Below are positions 9,083 to 17,434 of a stretch of 18,913 bases of DNA, in pieces. The stretch comes from Draconibacterium sp. (GTDB lineage Bacteria > Bacteroidota > Bacteroidia > Bacteroidales > Prolixibacteraceae), in contig WGCT01000529.1 of NCBI GenBank assembly GCA_015493625.1, forward strand, positions 1 through 18,913. The letters run 5' to 3'. The notes under the pieces are model-generated. The model saw only the letters and a list, made by a program, of their open reading frames with translations, was not told where the DNA came from and made no database searches. How positions within the stretch are numbered: the stretch's first letter is position 1; each line of letters begins with the position of its first letter. The position numbers and the translations under genes were made by a program.

Positions 9083-9550
9083 TTATAACTTGTTTTCTCT
9101 GTATTTCATTTGCATTCCACGTAAAAAATTACGTAAAATCTGGTCTTTGCATTCACGATATTGACTCTGCCCGGGGTTACGAAAAAAAGCACTCAACTCG
9201 TGCTTGCTGATTTCGATTCCCGGAAGTTTTAAAATTGCTAAAATATCATCGTCTTTCAAATTCAGTGCAATTCGTAATTTTCTGAAAATAATATTGTTGT
9301 TCAACTTATTTTCGGGAATGGGTTTTGGCCCCTCTTTCTTACCTCGTTTCTCAATAATTAATCCATTCAGAAAAATTGCAAGTTGAAAATCTGACAGCGA
9401 AACATAAGCCGGGTCGATCTCCTTTTTCAGCCAACTGCTAATTTGGGCTCGGGTAACTTTCGAGTCGCCCAAAGCAAAAATTTCAACCATTTTCGAGTCG
9501 TTAAAATCGAACGAATACCTAATGCGCCGAAGAATGTCGTTATTGTCCAT
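9083..9550 (-). CDS. yehS: DUF1456 family protein, YehS-like
   Basis: This 155-residue cytosolic protein matches the YehS/DUF1456 family (PF07308) in length and sequence. It has two tandem copies of the domain. Copy one includes DILRRIRYSFDFNDSKMVEI, the VTRAQISSWLKKE helix and FLNGLIIEKRG. Copy two includes IIFRKLRIALNLKDDDILAI, ISKHELSAFFRNP and the YRECKDQILRNFLRGM tail. The helical pattern looks like a small putative DNA- or protein-binding fold, but the family has no established function. It sits between pbpC (72 bases upstream) and the glycosidase (11 bases downstream). A perfect -7 element 17-24 bases before its start suggests its own promoter. Confidence 0.92.
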   Translation of the reverse strand: MDNNDILRRIRYSFDFNDSKMVEIFALGDSKVTRAQISSWLKKEIDPAYVSLSDFQLAIFLNGLIIEKRGKKEGPKPIPENKLNNNIIFRKLRIALNLKDDDILAILKLPGIEISKHELSAFFRNPGQSQYRECKDQILRNFLRGMQMKYRENKL

Positions 9551-9566
9551 CTAATCGTATTTTTTA

Positions 9567-9574
9567 CAAATATA
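9567..9574 (-). promoter_or_regulatory. -7 promoter element before the DUF1456 gene
   Basis: On the minus strand this reads TATATTTG, a perfect TAnnTTTG match. The start codon is only about 17 bases downstream, which would give a very short leader. No -33 TTG lies at the usual spacing. If real, the DUF1456 gene and the glycosidase can be transcribed without pbpC. Confidence 0.35.
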
Positions 9575-9622
9575 AAAATCTAAAGGAATCTCTTAACACT
9601 ATACTCAATCCAACGCAAAACA

Positions 9623-11965
9623 TTAACGTTCGTTTACTACCCGAAAATGTTTCGATAGGCGGTTACCTTTATTGTCGGTTACAGTAATTATATGCCACCC
9701 TTTTTCGGGGCGCAATGCAAACTGATGAATACCGGAAGTTGCGCCCAAATATTTTTCGTCGAGGTGCCAATAAACGGTACTGTTTTTCTGACGATGAACC
9801 AGTTCAAAAATAATCTGTCCGGGAGTTCCATCTATATATCGCGGAATAAAAACTTTGTTCCATTGCCGCGGATAGATAAATTCCATATTCTCGATGTTGG
9901 TAGTGCAGCCCGGCATTAGCGGAGGTAAAGTTGAATATGCAGGATTATTTTGCCGGTAATAATATTCCATTGCAGGCGGCAAAACAAACCAGTTTTTATG
10001 TTGCATTTCGGATACAGGAAAGCAAGCGGCATTTACACGATAAGTTCCATTTGTATTTAAATGAACTTTTTTATGCCACGGACACACTTTCACTTTCGAG
10101 CCGCGAGGAACGAGGAGTTCTTTTACCTCGTTGCAGTTTGCCCCTGCCCTATAACCACTGTTTGCACAAATCGTTATTTTTTCCAGTTCATCGGCCGGCG
10201 CATTAAACCAACCCGATGCAGGCAACAAATCAAAAATATCGAACAACAATGGAGCTGCTGCCGTTGCACCTGTTAATCCCTGCCGGCCTTCGCCATCGGC
10301 ATTTCCAGCCCAAACGGCAACCACATAGTCGCGGGTCATTCCCACCGCCCAAGCATCGCGAAAACCAAAGCTGGTACCCGTTTTCCAGGCAATATTTCGC
10401 GCCGATGCAAATTCATTCCATCCTGCTTGCGACTCGGGGCGGGTAACTTTTAAAAGTGCCTGCATTGTTAAATAAACTGCTCCGGCACGTATTTCGGGTT
10501 GAACAGGAGTTTCCCGGGTACAGTTCTCAATCGTATCATTTTCTATCCATGTTAATCCCGAAAAAGAGTTTTCGGAATAACGTCCGTCGTTTTCGTTGTA
10601 ATTATTTAACACCGAAACCAGCGATGTGTACATTCCTGCCAAATCCCATAAAGTAACCTCTGCTCCACCCAAAATTAGCGACAACCCATAATAGTCGGGG
10701 TTGTGTGTTAATGTTTTCATTCCTGTTTTTTTCAGGAAATTATAAAACGGGGGAACTCCGAAATTTCGAAGCATCCACACTGCCGGAATGTTTAACGAAC
10801 GAGCAAGAGCTTCGGCAGCCGGAACAGCGCCACTGTATTTCTGATTAAAATTTGTTGGAGTAAAACCGCCAAAACGAGTTGGGATATCGGGGATTAGCAT
10901 TTGTGGAGTAATTAATCCCTCGTCGAGCATTTTGCAATACAGAAACGGTTTTAAAATACTACCTGTGCTTCGCGGTGCTTCAGTAATATCGACGTGGTTA
11001 TCGTGTTCAAAATCCACTCCATCGAAAACATTTCCCACATAAGCTCTCACTTTTTTTGTGTGCGTTTCGGCAACAATTACCGCCAGATTATAGATATGAT
11101 TTGCCCTGAGCTTTTTACTGTGCCGGGCAACAAGCCGGGCAACACGAGCCTGTAAATAATAATCGACAGAAGAGCGAATGCGTTGTCCGCTTTTTTCGCG
11201 TGCAGCTCTTTCTACCAAATGATAGGCATTTAACGGAAGTGGGGTAACTTTCCCGGGCAGTGGTTCGGCAATAGAGAGTTTACAGGTAAGCGAATCGATC
11301 TCGCCCAAAGCCAATAACTTATTCAGTAATCGGTCGCGTTTCTTTTTTAGCTTTTGGTCTAACCTGCCGGGGTAAATTAACGATGGAGCATTGGGTAAAA
11401 CAGCAAGTGTTGCCGACTCTGCCCACGATAACTCACTTGCCGGACGATTAAAATAGCGCCACGAAGCAGCATCGAGCCCCACAACATTTCCACCAAAAGG
11501 AGCGTGAGAAGCGTATAAATTTAAAATCTCTTTTTTCGAAAACCGCAGTTCGAGATTTATCGCCCAAAGTATCTCAATAACTTTGTTTTTTAATGAACGT
11601 GACTTTTGTTTTCTGGCCATTCTGCAAACCTGCATTGTAATGGTGCTTCCACCGCTAACAATTCGGTTTGCTTTTATATTTTGAAGGAGTGCCCGTAACA
11701 ACGAAACAGGATTAATACCGGGATGACAATAGAAATATTTGTCTTCGAAATTCAATAAACACTTTTCGTATTTTATGGGAATCGAATCCGATTCGGGAAA
11801 ACGCCACTGCCCGTCGGCAGCAATTCTTGCACCGAGAAGTTTTCCACTGTGGCTTTCTAAAATGGTTGAGTAGGGCGAATTAAAAAGTGGTTTGGGGACA
11901 ATAAAAAATATCACCAACAACAAAAAAAGCAATACTCCCAAAAGAAATAGCAGTCGTTTTTTCAA
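9623..11965 (-). CDS. pbpC: Penicillin-binding protein 1C, bifunctional peptidoglycan synthase
   Basis: The 780-residue inner-membrane enzyme has an N-terminal membrane anchor (about 5-25). The GT51 glycosyltransferase domain has catalytic Glu74 in EDKYFYCHPGINP, GGSTITMQ at 105-112 and GLDAASWRYFN at 163-173. The transpeptidase domain has the three standard motifs: Ser336-Ile-Leu-Lys339, Ser390-Leu-Asn392 and Lys528-Thr-Gly530. A C-terminal BiPBP_C beta-domain lies at about 690-775. Length matches E. coli PBP1C (about 770). It should polymerise and cross-link glycan strands, though PBP1C proteins are not the main synthases. In many genomes pbpC follows a large alpha-2-macroglobulin gene; here the upstream neighbour is a SusD gene 233 bases away, so that pairing is absent locally. 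The 233-base gap shows nothing firm. Confidence 0.95.
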   Translation of the reverse strand: MKKRLLFLLGVLLFLLLVIFFIVPKPLFNSPYSTILESHSGKLLGARIAADGQWRFPESDSIPIKYEKCLLNFEDKYFYCHPGINPVSLLRALLQNIKANRIVSGGSTITMQVCRMARKQKSRSLKNKVIEILWAINLELRFSKKEILNLYASHAPFGGNVVGLDAASWRYFNRPASELSWAESATLAVLPNAPSLIYPGRLDQKLKKKRDRLLNKLLALGEIDSLTCKLSIAEPLPGKVTPLPLNAYHLVERAAREKSGQRIRSSVDYYLQARVARLVARHSKKLRANHIYNLAVIVAETHTKKVRAYVGNVFDGVDFEHDNHVDITEAPRSTGSILKPFLYCKMLDEGLITPQMLIPDIPTRFGGFTPTNFNQKYSGAVPAAEALARSLNIPAVWMLRNFGVPPFYNFLKKTGMKTLTHNPDYYGLSLILGGAEVTLWDLAGMYTSLVSVLNNYNENDGRYSENSFSGLTWIENDTIENCTRETPVQPEIRAGAVYLTMQALLKVTRPESQAGWNEFASARNIAWKTGTSFGFRDAWAVGMTRDYVVAVWAGNADGEGRQGLTGATAAAPLLFDIFDLLPASGWFNAPADELEKITICANSGYRAGANCNEVKELLVPRGSKVKVCPWHKKVHLNTNGTYRVNAACFPVSEMQHKNWFVLPPAMEYYYRQNNPAYSTLPPLMPGCTTNIENMEFIYPRQWNKVFIPRYIDGTPGQIIFELVHRQKNSTVYWHLDEKYLGATSGIHQFALRPEKGWHIITVTDNKGNRLSKHFRVVNER

Positions 11966-12198
11966 CCTGTTTTTATTTACATATAGATTTCGAATGCAAT
12001 TTAAAATGATTAATAGAGAAATGAAACGAAGCTATAAAAATGTTTTACTCTAAACTCGGGTAAAAAAACAAAACCGGAAAAACAAAGAGGCACACATCTC
12101 ATCAAACTACTATATATCAACAACTTCACAATACTGACGAGTCTGCCTTATTTTTTACAACAATACAAAATGGGAGATAAAATGCAGGATAAATTAAA

Positions 12199-14055
12199 CT
12201 ATTCGAAATAATGAATATACCAGTTGTTTTCGTCTAACAGATAATTATACATCTCTTCACGTTTCCCTACCGGAAATTTAGCTGCAACTTTTTTTGCCAG
12301 ATACGATGGATCGTTTCTTCTTTTAGCTACTCGCATTAAATCGTAAAATCTGCCTCCCTCGAAAGCTAACTCACGAGCACGCTCATCCATTATCTGATCT
12401 TCGAGATAGTGCTGTTTTCCAAGGAAATCTCCGGTTAGATCGATATAACCAACTACTTTATTTGTAAAAGGATGATGCAGGTAGTTAATGTTTCCAACTT
12501 TTATTCCATCGGTTTTTCCACCAAACCCTACCCGGCCTCTTACGCCCATTTGCTTACGGTTTGCGTCTATTGTATAATTCGACCCGTCGTTAACAATATT
12601 TACTGCATTCGAAGTAAACGGCCTTACAATTCCATTCTGCTCGAACGACCAATACGTATAAACTTCGGCAAGCCACAACTGTACACCCGCTGCCCTGTAT
12701 ATTGGGAAATTAGCATCCATATCGAAAACATCTTTCCCTATGGAATATTTCCAAACAACAGTATCGGCACCTTCAGTAATTAGATCTGCTGAGCGATAAT
12801 CACTTTCCGACTTTAACAACAACATTTTTTTAATATCATCTTTTAAAATAGGAACACCACTATTTAAGTACGAGTATGATTCTCCATATCCCCGATAAAA
12901 ATCGCCGGGAATTCCTTTAAATATGATTTTTGTTGTCCAGGGTTTTGTATCGTCAATATGCATTGTATAGTTGTCCCATAAAGCTTCCCAGTTCAATACA
13001 GCCTGCCGTGTTGGTTTTAGCATGTATTTATGTGGTGGGCGCGAATCGAATATAGTTTGGAGATGATTCTGCTGAAGATACGATTTATCGAAAGATAAGG
13101 TAAAAATATGCTCTTTTATATCAATTCCGGTAAATATATTTTTCCAACTGTCGAAGCTAAAACTTTTGTCTAACTGATATCTGTAATTGTCTGACTGGGC
13201 ATAAGTAATTTTTTCGAAATGAGTAGCAGCTTGCGTTAAATCTCCTTCGGTAAGATACATAATTCCCAGCAAAGTATGCCAGGCATAAGTATTCCAGATT
13301 GACACCTCCCATGTTTGATCGTTATTGTCGATATAATGATTTACGCCAACTGCCTTCACTTTATGTTCAAGTTCGTTAGTAAAATAGTCGATTACCAAAT
13401 CCTGATCAAAATAGTGTTTCTCTAATTCAATGGGTGTGTTATAGGTTGTATCGTTGTTGTACCCGTCTAAACCAAATTTTATATCAACACTGTCGATGTA
13501 TGTACCTGATGAGTTAATAAAATTGTTAACCTCATCAATTGTGGTTAACGATTCGTATATGAACGGTACTTTCCCGTATATTTGTACTGCATTAAAATAT
13601 GCCCACGCTCTCATACACAATGCTTCTCCATAAAGTCTGTCGTAATTCGATATGGGGCTGTTAGGGTCGAGAACTTCAGGATTTTTTTCCTGCAAAATTC
13701 GTATGAAATTATTGCTGGCCGAAATTAGTTCAAAGAAATTTGTTGGCGATGCATATTTATTATCCTTCGATATTTTAAAGTTATACACTTCCACCATATC
13801 GGCATCGGCATTATCGGTAATTTGCAATAAATCGCCTCGAAGCTCTCCAAGCACAACAAGCTGTTCAACTAATTTAGCTTGAATTCCGTACAATCCCATC
13901 TCAATAGACCTGTATTCATACCAATCGTCGTATAATTTATCTTCTGTAATATTTATCTCCTGCTCGGGATTAAGAAAGTCTTTACACGATGAGAGTGCGA
14001 TTATTGAAATCAACAGAATTGGAATAATCTTAATGTATTTATTATAGTTTTTCAT
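12199..14055 (-). CDS. SusD/RagB family outer-membrane substrate-binding lipoprotein
   Basis: The 618-residue protein has a lipoprotein signal peptide with lipobox ALSSC (Cys24) followed by KDFLNPEQE, the standard SusD opening. Residues 60-165 carry the TPR-like SusD_N helices, including the typical RLYGEALCMRAWAYFNAVQIYGKVPF stretch at about 140-165. The C-terminal RagB/SusD region contains IYRAAGVQLWLAEVY and, near the end, DERARELAFEGGRFYDLMR, a strong hallmark. It should form the lid of the SusC pore on the cell surface and capture the ligand. It starts 18 bases after the SusC gene and is the last gene of the operon. Insertions in the middle (about 180-260) make it longer than a typical SusD of 500-550 residues. 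Substrate unknown. Confidence 0.95.
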   Translation of the reverse strand: MKNYNKYIKIIPILLISIIALSSCKDFLNPEQEINITEDKLYDDWYEYRSIEMGLYGIQAKLVEQLVVLGELRGDLLQITDNADADMVEVYNFKISKDNKYASPTNFFELISASNNFIRILQEKNPEVLDPNSPISNYDRLYGEALCMRAWAYFNAVQIYGKVPFIYESLTTIDEVNNFINSSGTYIDSVDIKFGLDGYNNDTTYNTPIELEKHYFDQDLVIDYFTNELEHKVKAVGVNHYIDNNDQTWEVSIWNTYAWHTLLGIMYLTEGDLTQAATHFEKITYAQSDNYRYQLDKSFSFDSWKNIFTGIDIKEHIFTLSFDKSYLQQNHLQTIFDSRPPHKYMLKPTRQAVLNWEALWDNYTMHIDDTKPWTTKIIFKGIPGDFYRGYGESYSYLNSGVPILKDDIKKMLLLKSESDYRSADLITEGADTVVWKYSIGKDVFDMDANFPIYRAAGVQLWLAEVYTYWSFEQNGIVRPFTSNAVNIVNDGSNYTIDANRKQMGVRGRVGFGGKTDGIKVGNINYLHHPFTNKVVGYIDLTGDFLGKQHYLEDQIMDERARELAFEGGRFYDLMRVAKRRNDPSYLAKKVAAKFPVGKREEMYNYLLDENNWYIHYFE

Positions 14056-14073
14056 AACAATCAGAATAAAATA

Positions 14074-17000
14074 TTAAAGACCTAATTTTATACCTAACAC
14101 AAACTGCCGGGGCATTGGCGTTAGCCCATAATCTATACCTTGCATCATATGCATATGCGAGTATGCAAACTCAGGATCGTAACCCAAATAATTTGAGACA
14201 GTAAACAAATTTGTTGCTGAGAAATAGAATTTGGCACTTTTAAATACGAGGAAATCTCCGGGTATTGTATAACTCAGCGAAACATTTTTCAGTCTGAGAT
14301 ACGAACCATCTTCAATCCACCGTGTCGAGAAGTCGGAGTTCCCGGGAACATCGTCGTAAACTGCCCGCGGAATTGTTGTCTGTTGTCCCTCGTATTGCCA
14401 ACGGTTAAGCACTACACTACTCTGGTTTTCAAGCCCTTTCATATTTTCGTTTTGCGAGCGCACATAATTGAATACGTCATTCCCCTGAACATATTGAACA
14501 AAAATGTCGAGAGCCCACCTTTTATATGTAAATGTGTTACTTATTCCTCCAAAGAAATCCGGGATTGATGAACCAATTACAGTTTTATCGAAACTATTGA
14601 TTATTCCATCGGGAGTTCCATTTGGGCCTGAAATATCTTTAAAAATAGCGTCACCTGCCCTGTACGGAACAAACCTGTCGTTAACAAGCCCACTACTCTG
14701 TGCTTCTTCCGATGTGCTGTAAACTCCTTGGTAAATGTAGCCATAAAAACTATTTGCTCTTTCACCAACCATATTCACTACTTCGGCACCTTTTAATTTT
14801 GTAACAAGTTTATCTCCTTTTATTTCAGTTACTTTATTGTTAAACATCGAGTAGTTTGTTTGCATATCCCATTTAAAATTTGGTCGATCCATTATTCGCA
14901 AAAACAGATTAAAATCGATTCCTTTATTCTCCATTTTACCTCCGTTCTCAGGTCTTATATCGAATCCAAAATAAGCTTCCATTGGTGCAAATATCAACAT
15001 ATTGTCGGTTGTCGATTTATAAAAGTCGATACTTGTTCTCACTCTGTTTCCTTTCAGTGCCAAATCTATTCCGGCATTTATCTGCGAAACAAATTCATAG
15101 GTTAACTCGTCGTTTGCAAGAACTCCGGGAACAAGCCCCACGGTTTCTCTGAATTTTACTGCATTGTAGTAATTTGTTGCATTCGACTCTCCAATATCGT
15201 CGTTACCCGAACGCCCATACGACAGACGAAGTTTTAAATCTTCGAGTCCCGATTTATCTTTCAAAAACGATTCGTTGGAGATGCGCCAGGCAGCACCTGC
15301 CGAATAAAAAAGGCCAAAAGGAGCACCTGCTATTTTTATTGTATTTGCTGCATTGTCGCCCACACGTGAAGAACCGTCGAGAGAGAGAGAGGCTGTAGCC
15401 AGATATTTGTCTTTATAACTATACGACATGTATTCGTATAACGAGAACCAGTTCCAGTTTCTATTTGCTCCTCCAATTTCTCTTAGGTTTGCTGCTCCGT
15501 CTTGAATCATTCTGTACTGATCATTCGGATGCGCATTTTTCGTTAATCCCCAATCGTATTCAAATTTATTTGATAAAATATTAATACCGGTATTGGATGA
15601 AAACATATGGTTGGCTCCTATTTTTTTATTAAACTTCAAATAGGTGTTGTTATAAAAGGCCGACAACGAATTGTTCGAAATTTTGGCAACATTAATTGCT
15701 TCATCGTTATAATACTTCTCCATTCCCATATTCGGCATAAAAATGTGTTCTTTAAAAACATTGTATGTTATTCCGAAATTAGATTGCAATTTAAGGTTTT
15801 CTTTAATAGTGGCCTCGAAGCCCAATGTTGAGATAAAATTGAAATTACTGTTATTTGCTTCGTAATTATCGATAACTGCTTGCGGGTTACTCACGCCGAG
15901 TTCATCAACCTCGGTTAGTGCGGTTAACTCCTGCCCCTCTTCGTCGTATTGGTATGGATTTAACATGGGAGACTTTGCCAGACTGGTCATAATAGGACTA
16001 GTTTGCGCAATTTGCCCCGACTCTTTAAGCTCTGAGTTGTTGTAAGCTAAAGAAACTCCTGCATTCATTTTTAACCATGTAAAAATATTTAGCAGGCTTA
16101 CAAACCTCAAATTATAAGCGTCGTAGCCTGTGTTTTTTATAATTCCATTACTATTCATGTATCCAATCGACAAACCGTAACGAGCAATCTCGTCTCCTCC
16201 TTTTACATTAACATTAACATTAGTAAAAGCTGCATCGGTAAAAATTTTATCCTGCCAGTTTGTATTGTGCTGATAGTCAATATATCTATCTTCGTCGGGT
16301 GTAAGGTATAAATTTGGATATTTTTTAATAATCTGTTCTTCGGGAGTACCCGACGAAAACAATAGTTCGCTGATTAATGCTTTATGTTGTCCGGCATTCA
16401 TTTGAGGAATTTCGTTTGAAGGTGCCAACGAGTAACCTGCTCTTAGGTCCAATTCAACAACGGTTTGAGTGGCACTCGGATGCAAGGTTTCAATAAATAC
16501 AATTCCATTAGAAGCTTTCGAACCATAAACGGCAGTTAACGACGGGTCTTTTATTATAGTGGCACTCGATACATCGAGAGGATTAATACCCAACAGAGGA
16601 TTATACTCAAACCCATCGAGGTTAGAGCCAAATACGCCGGTAGATACAATTGGTATTCCATCGACAATATAAAGTGGAGTGTTCGATGCATTTAAGGAAT
16701 TTACACCTCTAAGAAACGAAGATGCACCGGAACCGGGGTCGCCGGAACGGTTTGTGATATGCAGACCTGAAACACGCCCCTGAAAATACTGGTCGACGGA
16801 TATACCCGGTGTTTGTTTAATATTCGCTGTATTTACATAAGAGAAACTTGAAATCATATCGCGTTTTAATATATCTTGCGACAAAACAACTATATTATCG
16901 TCGCCCGATTCAATCGTGTTGCTTGTTAAATAAATTTTCAATTCTGTACGGTTATTCAAAAACAGGCGTCTCTTTTTATAGCTATCCGAAGGAGAAATAT

Positions 17001-17397
17001 TTAACCAGTTATCTCCCGAGTTCGATTTTATAGTAAACTCTCCTGCTTCGTTGGTTACCGAAGGCAGTTCCATCGATCCCTCAATTCCAACAGAAACATT
17101 TTGAACCGGCTGATTTGCACCATTCAAAACAACACCCTTAACAAGAATAGTATCTTGACTATAAACCGTAAAAACACCAAATATCAGCATTGCCATCACG
17201 GCAGTAACCTTTCTCAAGTTTGCTTTTAAATATTGATTGTTCATTATAATACTAGTTTGCATTTGCCGTTTGCTTTTCTCCGTTTTTGTTACCAAAAAAA
17301 AGTTAAACGCTAATTTATAGAACTTACCATTTTCTATTGCAGACCGTTTATCTGCTTTAGATTTACGATAAGTTAATATGTTGAAAATTTTATTCAT
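14074..17397 (-). CDS. SusC/RagA-type TonB-dependent outer-membrane transporter (divergent)
   Basis: The 1107-residue frame encodes a SusC-class importer that would work with the SusD lipoprotein and TonB-ExbBD. A signal peptide lies at 52-80 (KANLRKVTAVMAMLIFGVFTVYSQ), so translation may really begin at Met52 (17244); residues 1-51 are basic and look like an unlikely export leader. A carboxypeptidase-regulatory-like domain spans about 83-158. The plug spans about 165-310 and includes FQGRVSGLHI, SFLRGVNSLNASNTPLYIVDG and AVYGSKASNGIV. The rest is a beta-barrel ending in FVLGIKLGL. The usual EVVVTALG TonB-box region is replaced by DDNIVVLSQ, and the plug has an insertion after VDG (VSTGVFGSNLDGFEYNP). 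It follows the fasciclin gene by 37 bases and precedes SusD by 18. Confidence 0.95.
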   Translation of the reverse strand: MNKIFNILTYRKSKADKRSAIENGKFYKLAFNFFLVTKTEKSKRQMQTSIIMNNQYLKANLRKVTAVMAMLIFGVFTVYSQDTILVKGVVLNGANQPVQNVSVGIEGSMELPSVTNEAGEFTIKSNSGDNWLNISPSDSYKKRRLFLNNRTELKIYLTSNTIESGDDNIVVLSQDILKRDMISSFSYVNTANIKQTPGISVDQYFQGRVSGLHITNRSGDPGSGASSFLRGVNSLNASNTPLYIVDGIPIVSTGVFGSNLDGFEYNPLLGINPLDVSSATIIKDPSLTAVYGSKASNGIVFIETLHPSATQTVVELDLRAGYSLAPSNEIPQMNAGQHKALISELLFSSGTPEEQIIKKYPNLYLTPDEDRYIDYQHNTNWQDKIFTDAAFTNVNVNVKGGDEIARYGLSIGYMNSNGIIKNTGYDAYNLRFVSLLNIFTWLKMNAGVSLAYNNSELKESGQIAQTSPIMTSLAKSPMLNPYQYDEEGQELTALTEVDELGVSNPQAVIDNYEANNSNFNFISTLGFEATIKENLKLQSNFGITYNVFKEHIFMPNMGMEKYYNDEAINVAKISNNSLSAFYNNTYLKFNKKIGANHMFSSNTGINILSNKFEYDWGLTKNAHPNDQYRMIQDGAANLREIGGANRNWNWFSLYEYMSYSYKDKYLATASLSLDGSSRVGDNAANTIKIAGAPFGLFYSAGAAWRISNESFLKDKSGLEDLKLRLSYGRSGNDDIGESNATNYYNAVKFRETVGLVPGVLANDELTYEFVSQINAGIDLALKGNRVRTSIDFYKSTTDNMLIFAPMEAYFGFDIRPENGGKMENKGIDFNLFLRIMDRPNFKWDMQTNYSMFNNKVTEIKGDKLVTKLKGAEVVNMVGERANSFYGYIYQGVYSTSEEAQSSGLVNDRFVPYRAGDAIFKDISGPNGTPDGIINSFDKTVIGSSIPDFFGGISNTFTYKRWALDIFVQYVQGNDVFNYVRSQNENMKGLENQSSVVLNRWQYEGQQTTIPRAVYDDVPGNSDFSTRWIEDGSYLRLKNVSLSYTIPGDFLVFKSAKFYFSATNLFTVSNYLGYDPEFAYSHMHMMQGIDYGLTPMPRQFVLGIKLGL

Positions 17398-17434
17398 TTA
17401 TTATTTACAAGTTCATTCGTTTCTACTAAATCTA

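Noticed and set aside
5193..14055. One polysaccharide utilisation locus joining GH97, GH-A enzyme and SusCD
   Set aside because: GH97 is on the opposite strand, and the housekeeping genes pbpC and DUF1456 lie between the enzymes and the SusCD operon. No shared regulator is visible.
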